Origin: Methanobrevibacter thaueri
Lineage (GTDB): Archaea; Methanobacteriota; Methanobacteria; Methanobacteriales; Methanobacteriaceae
Reading direction: 5' to 3'
Assembly (NCBI RefSeq): GCF_015062905.1
Contig: NZ_SUTK01000002.1
Coordinates: 42,183-106,182, forward strand
DNA length: 64,000 nucleotides
A program made the position numbers and the translations under genes. Within the stretch, counting starts at the first letter, position 1, and every line of letters begins with the position of its first letter. The notes beneath the pieces were generated by a model, which worked only from the letters and a program-made list of their open reading frames with translations, did not search any database and had not been told where the DNA came from. This document shows positions 17,657 to 25,863 of the stretch, piece after piece.

Positions 17657-17839
17657 TTTAATCACATTTTAAAGAGATATAATAATATATAACCAAATAG
17701 AAGTTATATATAATTTGTGAAAAAAATATTAAAAAAATAGCGGCATCCCAAGAAATTTTTTGGATTCAACTTCAAGGGATTCTTAATTGATTTAAAAAAA
17801 GTTTTTGTACTTATCATCTGATGAATACAAATTCATTAA

Positions 17840-17977
17840 TCATCTTTTCGGTTTTTTAACCAATTTCGGCCTGTCTCCGGATTTATCCCAGTATGTATCC
17901 AACTTCAATCCGCAGTTGATGCACCTTATTGCATCGTCCCTGTTGGGATAGCTGCAGTAAAAGCACTGTTTAGTCAT
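17840..17977 (-). CDS. 45-residue zinc-ribbon protein
   Basis: A small gene with a strong start: GGTGATTT lies just before ATG 17977. The product has two Cys pairs, CFYC near the N-terminus and CINC at about residues 19-22, followed by a basic tail ending KKPKR. The CxxC...CxxC spacing fits a zinc ribbon of the double-zinc-ribbon type. It starts 25 bases after the MalY-like gene and may be its operon partner. A short inverted repeat (ATGAAT...ATTCAT, 17821-17836) and T-rich tracts follow the stop. Confidence 0.75.
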   Translation of the reverse strand: MTKQCFYCSYPNRDDAIRCINCGLKLDTYWDKSGDRPKLVKKPKR

Positions 17978-18002
17978 TTCAAATCACCTATTTCAATGAA
18001 TT

Positions 18003-19178
18003 TTAAATGTTTCCTGATAATCTGTTGATGTTATTCAGGGCGATGACGCCTGATTTCAGTTTCAGCAGCCCTTCATTCAAGAGTTCCTGAGGGCATGCTA
18101 TATTCATTCTTAAAAAGCTGTCTCCATTTTGACCAAAATCGCTTCCGGCAGATAAGAATAAGCCCTGATTCTGCCTTAAAAATTCTGACAATACCTTTGA
18201 CGGAACATTTAATGCTGAACAGTCCAGCCACAGGAGGTATGTTGCATCACACTCGACAAGCTTTACAACCGGCAATTCATTGGCCATAAATTCCTTTACT
18301 ATTTGCTTATTTTCATAAAGCACTTCCCTTAACTCTTCCAGCCAATCTTCAGACTCATCATAAGCGGCAATCACTGCAGATGTTGCAAATACGTTGCATG
18401 AATCTGAATTGTCAACATGCATCTGCTTTTTAATCCTTTCCAAGAGTTCACCGTTTTTGGTGTGAACCACAGAGCTTTGAAAGCCTGCAATGTTGAAGGA
18501 CTTTGAAGGGGAGAGACATCTGATGACATTGTCCTCTGATTTGAACGGATTGTACTTGACTCCGGGATCTGTCAAATCGCAGTGTATCTCATCGGAAATC
18601 AGAATGACATCATGCTTCATGCACAAATCTGAAATCCTGTCCAGTTCATCCCTGGACCAGATTTTTCCGATTGGATTGTGGGGATTGCAGAGTATCATCA
18701 TCCCGACCTTGGACAGCTTCTCATCCAGGCCATCAAAATCTATTTTATACTCGCCGTTTTCATAGACCAGCTCGTTTTCAAGGACCTTTCTGTCATTGTC
18801 CTCAATAACATAGTAGAAGACATGATATACAGGGGACTGAATCAGTATTTCATCGCCGACATCCGTCAGGCACCTGATCATTGAGGATATTGACGGCATT
18901 ACGCCAATTGAATATGCCATGTCATCCCTTGACATGTCAAGGCAGTATCTTCTTTCCCACCAGCCAATATAGGCTTCAAAAAGCTCATCTGGAACTATCG
19001 TATATCCGTATACCGGATGCCTTGCCCTATTTGAGATGGCCTTTTCAATGGCCGGAGCCACCCTGAAGTCCATATCCGCCACCCACATGGGCAGGTCGTC
19101 ATCAAAGAGTTCCCATTTGAGGGAATTGGTGCCTGTCCTGTCGATTACGCTTTCAAAGTCATATCTAGTATTTTTCAT
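18003..19178 (-). CDS. MalY/PatB-type PLP aminotransferase/C-S lyase
   Basis: The enzyme has 391 residues from ATG 19178. Fold-type I PLP motifs are clear: PLPMWVADMDF-like N-terminus (LPMWVADMDF), CNPHNPIGKIWS, ISDEIHCDL and the lysine in SPSKSFNIAG. MalY/PatB proteins cleave cystathionine and related thioethers or act as aminotransferases. The start overlaps the last 14 bases of the nitroreductase gene, and its GAGGAAAG site lies inside that gene, so the two are translationally coupled. Sulfur amino acid metabolism is the likely role. Confidence 0.88.
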   Translation of the reverse strand: MKNTRYDFESVIDRTGTNSLKWELFDDDLPMWVADMDFRVAPAIEKAISNRARHPVYGYTIVPDELFEAYIGWWERRYCLDMSRDDMAYSIGVMPSISSMIRCLTDVGDEILIQSPVYHVFYYVIEDNDRKVLENELVYENGEYKIDFDGLDEKLSKVGMMILCNPHNPIGKIWSRDELDRISDLCMKHDVILISDEIHCDLTDPGVKYNPFKSEDNVIRCLSPSKSFNIAGFQSSVVHTKNGELLERIKKQMHVDNSDSCNVFATSAVIAAYDESEDWLEELREVLYENKQIVKEFMANELPVVKLVECDATYLLWLDCSALNVPSKVLSEFLRQNQGLFLSAGSDFGQNGDSFLRMNIACPQELLNEGLLKLKSGVIALNNINRLSGNI

Positions 19179-19683
19179 AGTGTATTCTTTCCTCGTCAAA
19201 CTTGTCCATGAACTTGTTTTCCCATCCGTCAGCGGGATAACCGATTGTGACGATTGAGAAAGGCCTCAAATCGGTGATGTCATCGATACCGATTATTTTA
19301 CCGATTGCCTTCATGCGCTCCTCTTCAGGGGCAACTCCATTCCAGAGACCTCCCAGTCCAAGGTTTACGGCTTCAAGGAGCATGTTTTCACATGCAGCAC
19401 CCATATCCTGCTGCCAAACCAGCTTATAGAATGATCTTTCAATGTTGGCAACAAGAACGATTGCAACCGGAGCATTAGTAACCCTAGGCTTTATTTCACC
19501 GAGCTTTGCAAGAGTTTCCTTGTTTTTAACAACCACAAACTCCCACGGTTCGGCTCCAAGCCTTGAGCCCGGTGCCTGCATTCCCGCCTTAATGATTTTC
19601 AAAATGTCATCGTCACTTACATCCCTGTCTGCATATTGACGGATGCTTCTTCTGGTGTTAATAATCTCATCAAATTCTGCCAT
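19165..19683 (-). CDS. Nitroreductase family flavoprotein
   Basis: The 172-residue protein has the nitroreductase FMN motif TRRSIRQYADRDV near the N-terminus, APGSRLGAEPWEFVVV, and a C-terminal LRPFSIVTIGYPAD segment that contacts FMN. It should be a homodimeric NAD(P)H-dependent oxidoreductase. The transcript looks leaderless: no ribosome binding site is present and a TATA box (19704-19713) is centred about 26 bases before ATG 19683. It shares the divergent promoter region with the DUF308 gene and is coupled to the MalY-like gene downstream. Confidence 0.88.
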   Translation of the reverse strand: MAEFDEIINTRRSIRQYADRDVSDDDILKIIKAGMQAPGSRLGAEPWEFVVVKNKETLAKLGEIKPRVTNAPVAIVLVANIERSFYKLVWQQDMGAACENMLLEAVNLGLGGLWNGVAPEEERMKAIGKIIGIDDITDLRPFSIVTIGYPADGWENKFMDKFDEERIHYEKY

Positions 19684-19732
19684 AATATAAATAACATTTT
19701 AAACATATATAAATTAAATGGAGGTGACAGTA
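19684..19732. promoter_or_regulatory. Compact divergent promoter between nitroreductase and DUF308 genes
   Basis: Two TATA-like boxes lie within 49 bases: 19704-19713 on the minus strand for the leaderless nitroreductase, and about 19684-19695 on the plus strand for the DUF308 gene. A full GGAGGTGA site (19720-19727) serves the DUF308 gene. Confidence 0.55.
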
Positions 19733-20221
19733 ATGAACGGCAACAAAGGCATGGGAATATTATCAATAGTCGTAGGTTTGATTTTCATATTGTTCCCAAT
19801 GTTTTCCGAATCACTGATTTCAATAGTTGTTGGATTGAGCTTGCTGTTTTTCGGTATTTCCGCCGTATACACCGGATGGAATATGAGACAATATGCAAAC
19901 AACACATATTCAAGCCCATTTATTGTAATTGGAATTATTGTAATTATTCTTGGATTCCTGTTCATATTCTATATTGATGCGCTATCATTCCTTGTGGGCA
20001 TCCAATTCTATCTTGTAGGATTCATCATGATAATATTCGGTATAACCGGAATGTTATCAAGAATAAATGCATTCTCCCTTTTCACATCAATACTGGTTTT
20101 TGTAATGGGAATTGTCGCAATAGCTCTTGCAGCATTTGCAATGGCTCAACCAATATATATTGCAATAATAATCGGCGTTATCTTGGTCATTGAAGGTGTG
20201 GCATTGCTCTTCATTGACTAG
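19733..20221 (+). CDS. DUF308/HdeD-like membrane protein
   Basis: The protein has 162 residues from ATG 19733, chosen because the full GGAGGTGA site lies 5 bases before it; an upstream ATG at 19718 overlaps that site. It has six membrane helices, arranged as paired repeats of the GLIFILFPMFSESLISIVVGLSLLFFG type, with a typical SAVYTGWNMR turn. HdeD and its relatives are stress-linked inner membrane proteins in bacteria, but their biochemical role is unclear. No partner gene follows. Confidence 0.82.
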   Translation: MNGNKGMGILSIVVGLIFILFPMFSESLISIVVGLSLLFFGISAVYTGWNMRQYANNTYSSPFIVIGIIVIILGFLFIFYIDALSFLVGIQFYLVGFIMIIFGITGMLSRINAFSLFTSILVFVMGIVAIALAAFAMAQPIYIAIIIGVILVIEGVALLFID

Positions 20222-20269
20222 GCAGCAACTAAGCTAACCATCACCCCTAAAAATTAAAAAAAATAGTTG

Positions 20270-20288
20270 AAGTGTGTAAAACACACTT
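20270..20288 (-). terminator. Hairpin terminator of the coiled-coil gene (repeat copy 1)
   Basis: AAGTGTGT (20270-20277) pairs with ACACACTT (20281-20288). On the minus strand it runs into a long T-tract (20256-20263). The flank and arm are identical over 22 bases (20256-20277) to the serS terminator. Confidence 0.7.
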
Positions 20289-20302
20289 TGACTTTCAAAA
20301 AA

Positions 20303-21076
20303 TTATATCTCTGAATTTTCGATTGATCTGAATCCGATATCGTTTTCGCTGCAGTACTCTTCAACATGAGCGATGATTTCAGATATGTCCTCATCGGAAT
20401 ACTCGTTTTTAAAGTAGTATGCAATAGGCTGGGCATTGGTATAGACGGTGATTATCAGATACTCATTGCCGTAAACACACACATCCAGAGTATTGTAGAT
20501 TTGAATATCCTTGATTATATCGCTTTTGGCCTTTTCAGCAGGAGTCTCATTTCCGATTGTCTTGACTTCAGTATTTTCATACTGGTTCTGCAGTTTGGCC
20601 AATTTTCCTTCATCGGTTAAAATATCGCTGTCAGGCTCGATTTCAACCAGCTTTTCTCTGAAGAGCTTTGCATTGTGAAGTTTTTCCTGAACCTCAACCA
20701 GTTCCTTTTCAAGTTCCTTTTCCTCTTCAATCAATGAGTTGATGAATGCTTCGGAACCGTTGTTGAATTCTTCATACATTTCCAATACATCTCTTGGAGA
20801 TAAAATAGAATGATTTTTGAAAAATTCCTTGGTATGAGGTTTTACGCGTATACTTAGGGGTTTCAGGTTTTCCCTTTTGGATTTCTGATCAAATATTTCT
20901 TCTGCAAATTCGTTTCCTCTTTTGTGTAAGGATTCCATTTTTTGAGTGAATATTTTTTCAAAGTCTTCACGGGTCATATCTTCAGGGAAAGTGAATTCAA
21001 ACTCTCCGGGAGTATATGAACCTCCGAATCTTTCATTTCCGAATACAAATTTTCTAGTTCTTTTTTGGTTTGACAT
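20303..21076 (-). CDS. Coiled-coil protein of unknown function
   Basis: I do not recognise this 257-residue protein. The N-terminal part is basic and rich in Phe and Gly. A central segment, LSIRVKPHTKEFFKNH followed by a helix (about 75-110), loosely resembles a ribbon-helix-helix or MobC-like DNA-binding layout. A strong coiled coil (about 112-150, EEEKELEKELVEVQEKL) comes next. The C-terminal 70 residues look alpha/beta. ATG 21076 follows GTGAT. The promoter region carries three related TTTGTATACA-like motifs, which may mean self-regulation. Confidence 0.65.
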   Translation of the reverse strand: MSNQKRTRKFVFGNERFGGSYTPGEFEFTFPEDMTREDFEKIFTQKMESLHKRGNEFAEEIFDQKSKRENLKPLSIRVKPHTKEFFKNHSILSPRDVLEMYEEFNNGSEAFINSLIEEEKELEKELVEVQEKLHNAKLFREKLVEIEPDSDILTDEGKLAKLQNQYENTEVKTIGNETPAEKAKSDIIKDIQIYNTLDVCVYGNEYLIITVYTNAQPIAYYFKNEYSDEDISEIIAHVEEYCSENDIGFRSIENSEI

Positions 21077-21090
21077 TTTATCACTCTATC

Positions 21091-21182
21091 AATTGTATTA
21101 CAAATTTGATTTTTGTATACAATTAAATATTGTGACAAGGTAGTATATAAAGGTTTGTATTCATTTTTAAAAAATGTATACA
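21091..21182. promoter_or_regulatory. Inverted-repeat cluster in the promoter of the coiled-coil gene
   Basis: AATTGTAT (21091-21098) and ATACAATT (21117-21124) form an inverted repeat that extends to 13-14 bases with one indel (TTACAAA versus TTTGTA). A further TTTGTAT (21154-21160) and ATGTATACACAAA (about 21174-21186) repeat the motif. The TATA box (about 21143-21152, minus strand) lies between the copies. Confidence 0.5.
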
Positions 21183-21200
21183 CAAAAATTTGAAAAAAAA

Positions 21201-21806
21201 TTAGCAGCTTAAATCTGCAGCAATTTCAAAAACCCTTTCCAAATCCCTGGACAGCTGCTCTTCTTTTGATTTCAGCTCATCATCGGATGACTTGGACTTC
21301 ATATTCTTAGATATGTTTGAAAATGTCTCAATGACAACTTCCCCATTAAGCATTTCAAGCAAATCCTCGGACTGCTTAAGCTGAGGCCTTACAGACTTTT
21401 CGAAATAGCCCATAGGATAGTTGATGGTATAGAAAAGTCCGACATTCACCTTGCCCCTGAACTTGTTTCCGGTCTTGTATGAAACCAGACTATAAATCAG
21501 CCTTTCAAGCAGAGCCATGTAATGGCTTGTCGGCTGTGAGAAAAATATCGGAGCTGCAACCAACAGTGAATCCGCATCGAAAATCCTTTCAATCAATGGG
21601 GACAGCTCATCCCTCCAGAAGCATTTGCAGACATCTTCATCGTTTTTGCATATCAGACAGACATGGCATCCTGACAGGTCCATCTTATATAAGTCGACAT
21701 ATTCAACTTCCGAACCGACTGACTTCGCTCCTTCGGCTGCAGACTGTGCCAGCTGCGCATTGACATCCCTTCTTTTAGGACCTGCATTAATCACGACAGT
21801 TTTCAT
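21201..21806 (-). CDS. Iron-sulfur flavoprotein, NADPH-dependent FMN reductase family (third of tandem set)
   Basis: The 201-residue protein has a flavodoxin-like fold starting MKTVVINAGPKRRDVNAQ (FMN phosphate loop), with AAPIFFSQPTSHYMALLERL as the second FMN region. The Cys cluster GCHVCLICKNDEDVCKC has the compact spacing of archaeal iron-sulfur flavoproteins, which bind [4Fe-4S] and FMN and act in electron transfer or O2/H2O2 reduction. The start overlaps the previous gene by ATGA. It is the last gene of the DUF169 operon. Confidence 0.82.
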   Translation of the reverse strand: MKTVVINAGPKRRDVNAQLAQSAAEGAKSVGSEVEYVDLYKMDLSGCHVCLICKNDEDVCKCFWRDELSPLIERIFDADSLLVAAPIFFSQPTSHYMALLERLIYSLVSYKTGNKFRGKVNVGLFYTINYPMGYFEKSVRPQLKQSEDLLEMLNGEVVIETFSNISKNMKSKSSDDELKSKEEQLSRDLERVFEIAADLSC

Positions 21807-22435
21807 TTGCTCAGCTCCGCACCGATTTCAAATGCCTTTTCCAAATCATTCGGAAACTGCAAAATCCACTGCTTTTCCTTGGCCTCCTGCGAAAAGCCGG
21901 CCATGTTGAACTTGGAATAATCGCTGATTTGAATAGTATCGCATACAGGATATGTTACAATCTCCCCATTCAAAAATGAGAAGAGATACTCTGTTGTCGA
22001 GAGGCTGTCCTTCATGGACTGCTCGTAGAACTCCTTAGGGGCATTCATGGTGTAGAATATCCCCACATTGACCTTGCCGGTGAAATAGCTTGTGCCGTCA
22101 TCATAGGACATGATGCAAAAAATCAGTCTTTCAACCAATGCCCGAAACTCGCTTGTAGGCTGTCCGAAGTAAATCGGTGAGCCGATTAAAAGACAGTCAG
22201 CATCGAAAATCTTATTTATGACATCTGTCAGGTCGTCATTCCAGTAGCACTTGCCCTTGGTGTTGGTCTTTAACTTGCAGGCAAGACAGCTCCTGCAGCC
22301 CTTGTAGACCAAATCATATAGATTGAAATATTCCGTTTCGGCACCAACCGATTCAGCACCCTTTTGGGCAGCCTGCATGATTTCTGCAGTGTTCCATGTC
22401 TTTCTGGGACTTGCATTGATCACAATTGTTTTCAT
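21803..22435 (-). CDS. Iron-sulfur flavoprotein, NADPH-dependent FMN reductase family (second of tandem set)
   Basis: This 210-residue paralogue has the same MKTIVINASPRKTWNTAEI start, the GCRSCLACKLKTNTKGKC cluster and GSPIYFGQPTSEFRALVERL. Both ends overlap neighbours by ATGA, so the three flavoproteins should be made in equal amounts. One Cys of the cluster is spaced differently from the other two copies (CKLKTNTKGKC versus CKKADKDRCKC), which may tune the cluster. Function beyond redox is not evident. Confidence 0.82.
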   Translation of the reverse strand: MKTIVINASPRKTWNTAEIMQAAQKGAESVGAETEYFNLYDLVYKGCRSCLACKLKTNTKGKCYWNDDLTDVINKIFDADCLLIGSPIYFGQPTSEFRALVERLIFCIMSYDDGTSYFTGKVNVGIFYTMNAPKEFYEQSMKDSLSTTEYLFSFLNGEIVTYPVCDTIQISDYSKFNMAGFSQEAKEKQWILQFPNDLEKAFEIGAELSK

Positions 22436-23064
22436 TTTGACAACTCAGCACCAATCTCAAATGCTCTTTTCAAATCGACAGGGAACTGCTTTTCATGATT
22501 CAGTTTCTTGTCTTCCTCATCAAATGCACCCATCGCATATTGGGAATAGTCATTGACCTGCAATGTATTGAATACAGGGTAAATCTTGACTTCACCGTTA
22601 AGCATGCCGAAGACCTGTGATGAGCTTTCAAGGTACTCCTCCATCATTGTTTCATAATAGTCTTCAGGAGCGTTCATTGTAAAGAAGAGCCCAACATTGA
22701 TTTTGCCTTCAAAATAGGAACCGAAACCGTCATATGACAATATGCAGAATATCAGCCTTTCCATCAGGGCACGGTAGTGGCTGGTAGGTTCGTTGAAGTA
22801 AATCGGAGAGCCAATTAATAATGTGTCAGCATCCAGAATCCTTTCAATCAATGGGGACAGCTCATCCTTCCAATAGCATTTGCATCTGTCCTTGTCAGCC
22901 TTTTTGCAGACAAGACAGCTCATGCATCCATGTAAATCAAGCTTGTATAAATCAACATATTCCACTTCCGCACCGGCTGATTCGGCACCTTTGGCGGCCT
23001 CCTTCATTACCTGTGCGGTGTTCCATCTTCTTCTCGGACTTGCATTAATAACTACTGTTTTCAT
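22432..23064 (-). CDS. Iron-sulfur flavoprotein, NADPH-dependent FMN reductase family (first of tandem set)
   Basis: The protein has 210 residues from ATG 23064. Motifs are MKTVVINASPRRRWNTAQV, GCMSCLVCKKADKDRCKC and GSPIYFNEPTSHYRALMERL. It begins 14 bases after the DUF169 stop without a strong ribosome binding site, so it probably depends on read-through translation from that gene. The three copies share most of the N-terminal half and differ more at the C-terminus. Repeated local duplication is the simplest explanation. Confidence 0.82.
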   Translation of the reverse strand: MKTVVINASPRRRWNTAQVMKEAAKGAESAGAEVEYVDLYKLDLHGCMSCLVCKKADKDRCKCYWKDELSPLIERILDADTLLIGSPIYFNEPTSHYRALMERLIFCILSYDGFGSYFEGKINVGLFFTMNAPEDYYETMMEEYLESSSQVFGMLNGEVKIYPVFNTLQVNDYSQYAMGAFDEEDKKLNHEKQFPVDLKRAFEIGAELSK

Positions 23065-23078
23065 AATAATCAATATAA

Positions 23079-23882
23079 CTATTTGTCGAAATCCTTAAAT
23101 AAATGTGATTGGAAAAGGCTATCTTCACTGAGTTTTTCAAGTTTCAGGAACAGATTCCATGGCATTGTAAGTGTCACGTAATCGTTAGGAATGAAATGCT
23201 TCATATGTTTACGTGCCGCAAGGTCAACCGGACCCAAAAGCATATGAGGATCCTCGCTTTCGGCCTGTTCGAATGTGAAACATCCAATCAGCTGGCATGC
23301 AGAAGATTGGGGCACGCAGACGTAATTGCTTTCAACCCTGTGGGACCCGTCAAGCTGCAGCAATAGCATCAGTTCAAATGCATTGACTGTGAATATAACT
23401 GAATCAGGGATTTCACCTTCCTCCAGCTCTTCCAAAGGCTTGAAGACCACATAATCCTCGCTGTCATAGATTGGCCTTGATGATATATGTCCATAGGCTG
23501 TTTCAAAATCCTCATAGATTCTTTCACCTTCAGTGAACATCTCCCTTATATGCATAGGCCTTGATTCCAGTTTTTTGAGGTATTCATCTCTGTCTTTAGC
23601 TGAATCAGCTCCTTTTGAAAGAAATGTTGCCTGAAATTCCTTTGCCTCTTCAGTGGCAAAACCGTCTCCCCATCCAAAGCCTGGCCAGATTCCTCCGCAG
23701 GTTCCGTTTTCACGGCCAAAAACAAATGCTTTTCTTTTAGCGATGCACTGTGCAACAAAAGACATTACACAACCGCCACGCCCTTCCTTCGGACCTTTTA
23801 TATCATCGGGCTTTTCATTGGTTTTGATTAAAACGATAGGGTCGAATTTTCCATTTAGATAATTGGCGATACTACTCTTCAT
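23079..23882 (-). CDS. DUF169 family protein
   Basis: The 267-residue protein belongs to DUF169, an archaeal and bacterial family of unknown role. Conserved Cys residues occur in EGRGGCVMSFVAQC, NGTCGGIWPGFGWG and CVPQSSACQLIGC, so a metal or Fe-S site is possible. It heads an operon with three iron-sulfur flavoproteins, which points to a redox role. ATG 23882 has no clear ribosome binding site. Confidence 0.82.
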   Translation of the reverse strand: MKSSIANYLNGKFDPIVLIKTNEKPDDIKGPKEGRGGCVMSFVAQCIAKRKAFVFGRENGTCGGIWPGFGWGDGFATEEAKEFQATFLSKGADSAKDRDEYLKKLESRPMHIREMFTEGERIYEDFETAYGHISSRPIYDSEDYVVFKPLEELEEGEIPDSVIFTVNAFELMLLLQLDGSHRVESNYVCVPQSSACQLIGCFTFEQAESEDPHMLLGPVDLAARKHMKHFIPNDYVTLTMPWNLFLKLEKLSEDSLFQSHLFKDFDK

Positions 23883-23973
23883 GAGTAATAGTTTATTATG
23901 TGTAGTTTAAATGTATTTTGAAAAGAAAATTGAAAGTAATATATTATTTACTTCAATCAAAAAAAATAGTTGA

Positions 23974-23991
23974 AGTGTGTGTAAACACACT
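23974..23991 (-). terminator. Hairpin terminator of serS (repeat copy 2)
   Basis: AGTGTGT (23974-23980) pairs with ACACACT (23985-23991). The minus strand then reads into a T-tract (23959-23966). The flank is identical to the copy at 20256-20277. Confidence 0.7.
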
Positions 23992-24006
23992 AGAATTTAA
24001 AATAAC

Positions 24007-25284
24007 TTATTTTTTAGCTTCAATGACAGTTTTTCCATTCATGTAAGGGACCAACACTTCAGGAACTTTAACGCTGCCGTCAGCCTGCTGATAGTTTTCC
24101 AAGATACAGCACATTGTTCTTTCGGTTGCGATTGCAGTACTGTTTAAGGTATGTAGTATCTGCGCATCGCCTGAACCTGCCCTTCCAACACGGGTCTTGG
24201 TCTTACGTGCCTGATAGTCCTTACAGTTGGTACATGAAACCAGTTCACGGTAGGTTTCAGATCCAGGGAACCATGCCTCAAGGTCGTATTTGATGGCCGC
24301 ATTGTCGTTCAATGCAGATGACACTATAGCTATGACCTGGTATGGAAGACCCAGTTTCTGATAGATTCCTTCAGTCACTTCCATCAGTTTCTCATGCTGG
24401 TTTTTGGAGTCTTCAGGTGCTGAGAAGATGAACTGTTCGATTTTTTCAAACTGGTGGACCCTGAAAATTCCCAGGGTATCCTTACCGTGTGAGCCAGCTT
24501 CCTTTCTGAAGCAGGTTGAAAGAGCGCAGTATCTCAACGGCAACTCATCGGGACTTATGATTTCATCACGGTGAAATGCTGCAAGGGTCTGCTCAGCGGT
24601 TGCAATCAGGTACATGTCTTCATTCTCAACCTTGTACAGGGTCTCTTCAAACTCGCCGAGTTCGGAAGTTTCGGCTGCAACTTCCCCTTTTACAAAGAAT
24701 GGGGTCTGCATCGGAATGTAACCTTCATTTTCCAGTTCATTGAGTGCAAATTGAATCAAGGCCAGGTTAAGGTGCAGAATATCTCTTTTCAGATAGTAGA
24801 ATCTTGCTCCTGCGATTTCAGCTGCAGTCTCCAAATCTGCACCGTCAATTGATTCAATCAAATCGACGTGATTGAGAGCTTCGAAATCAAATTCCGGCTT
24901 TTCGCCGTAGGTCCTCACAACCACATTGTCATCTTCAGTGTCTGAAATCGGAACATCCTCGTCAATGACGTTTCCGACCTTGTATCTGTAATCGTCTCTG
25001 AGCTTGAGGTAATCGGCATTTTTGGCTGTCAGCTCCTTGATTTCCGCAGCCACTTCCTTGGATCTGGCAATGACCTCTTCAAGATTGCCTTCCTCTTTAG
25101 CCTTTTTGAATGATTTGGATAATTTGTTTTTCTCAGCCCTTAATGAATTGAGCTTTTTCTCACCTTCTCTCCATAAGGTGTCATATTCTATTACCTTTTC
25201 CACATTTTCAGTGCCTCTAAATCTCTTCTTTTCAGAGTCTATTATTATTTCCGGATTTTCTCTGAACAATTTTATATCTAACAA
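24007..25284 (-). CDS. serS: Seryl-tRNA synthetase (standard type)
   Basis: The 425-residue class II synthetase charges tRNA-Ser. The N-terminal antiparallel coiled coil (about 28-100) is the tRNA-binding arm of the common SerRS type. Motif 2 reads RYCALSTCFRKEAGSHGKDTLG and motif 3 contains AIATERTMCCILENYQ. The start is a TTG at 25284, supported by GGGGA 8 bases before it, by the MLDIKLFRENP N-terminus matching the family and by the absence of any ATG upstream. Some methanogens carry an unusual SerRS type instead; this is not that form. Confidence 0.95.
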   Translation of the reverse strand: MLDIKLFRENPEIIIDSEKKRFRGTENVEKVIEYDTLWREGEKKLNSLRAEKNKLSKSFKKAKEEGNLEEVIARSKEVAAEIKELTAKNADYLKLRDDYRYKVGNVIDEDVPISDTEDDNVVVRTYGEKPEFDFEALNHVDLIESIDGADLETAAEIAGARFYYLKRDILHLNLALIQFALNELENEGYIPMQTPFFVKGEVAAETSELGEFEETLYKVENEDMYLIATAEQTLAAFHRDEIISPDELPLRYCALSTCFRKEAGSHGKDTLGIFRVHQFEKIEQFIFSAPEDSKNQHEKLMEVTEGIYQKLGLPYQVIAIVSSALNDNAAIKYDLEAWFPGSETYRELVSCTNCKDYQARKTKTRVGRAGSGDAQILHTLNSTAIATERTMCCILENYQQADGSVKVPEVLVPYMNGKTVIEAKK

Positions 25285-25403
25285 TATTTTGTCCCCTAAA
25301 ATATTTTATTCAATATTAATTAAGTTCCTTTTGTATATTAAAGTTAATGAAAAAAAGTAGCTTTTTAGGGTCCACACCGAAACCCAAATATTAATTTTTC
25401 AAC

Positions 25404-25775
25404 CTAAAGCAGGTTTTCCTGAAAACTTGTTTTCAGGTCATTTCTGATTTTATCAGAGTAGTTCTCGCTGTCAACGGTCACCATGGCGATTTCATATATA
25501 ACCTTGTTGAGCGATTTGCCCTTTTCGGTCAATATGTACCTGACGTTCTTCTTGTCGCACTTGTCGACAATCTTTTGAATCAGACCGTTGTTTTCCATGT
25601 CTTTCAGGCAGTGGCTCAATACCTTGTTTGAAAGATCAGGTTTGTCTTCCTTGAATTCATGAAAACGGGATTTACCGAAAAATAAATCTCTCATTATCTG
25701 AATTACCCATTTTTTGTTAATCAATTTTACAACCAATTCTATAGGACAAGATGTTACATGTTTAGTGATGTTCAT
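25404..25775 (-). CDS. HxlR-family transcriptional regulator
   Basis: The 123-residue winged-helix protein (ATG 25775, GGAGGT 7 bases upstream) carries the HxlR layout: CPIELVVKLINKKWVIQIMRDLFFGKSRFHEF, then SNKVLSHCLKDMENNGLIQK and the wing. Cys10 in TSCPIE is at the position used for redox or thiol sensing in several HxlR/HypR proteins. A TATA box (25822-25833) and an imperfect palindrome (25846-25863) lie upstream, consistent with self-regulation. No intact divergent target gene is present. Confidence 0.9.
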   Translation of the reverse strand: MNITKHVTSCPIELVVKLINKKWVIQIMRDLFFGKSRFHEFKEDKPDLSNKVLSHCLKDMENNGLIQKIVDKCDKKNVRYILTEKGKSLNKVIYEIAMVTVDSENYSDKIRNDLKTSFQENLL

Positions 25776-25845
25776 GATAGTTACCTCCAAAAAATCAGTC
25801 GGCTATATTGACTTGTTTTTGAAGTATATAAACTTTTCTGTTTAT

Positions 25846-25863
25846 GGTGACCAATCGGTTACC
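25846..25863. promoter_or_regulatory. Imperfect palindrome upstream of the HxlR regulator gene
   Basis: GGTGACCAATCGGTTACC consists of two GGTnACC halves 11 bases apart, symmetrical about the centre. It lies 12 bases upstream of the regulator's TATA box (25822-25833) and next to a plus-strand TATA-like stretch (25869-25878). It is a good candidate for the HxlR binding site. Confidence 0.5.
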
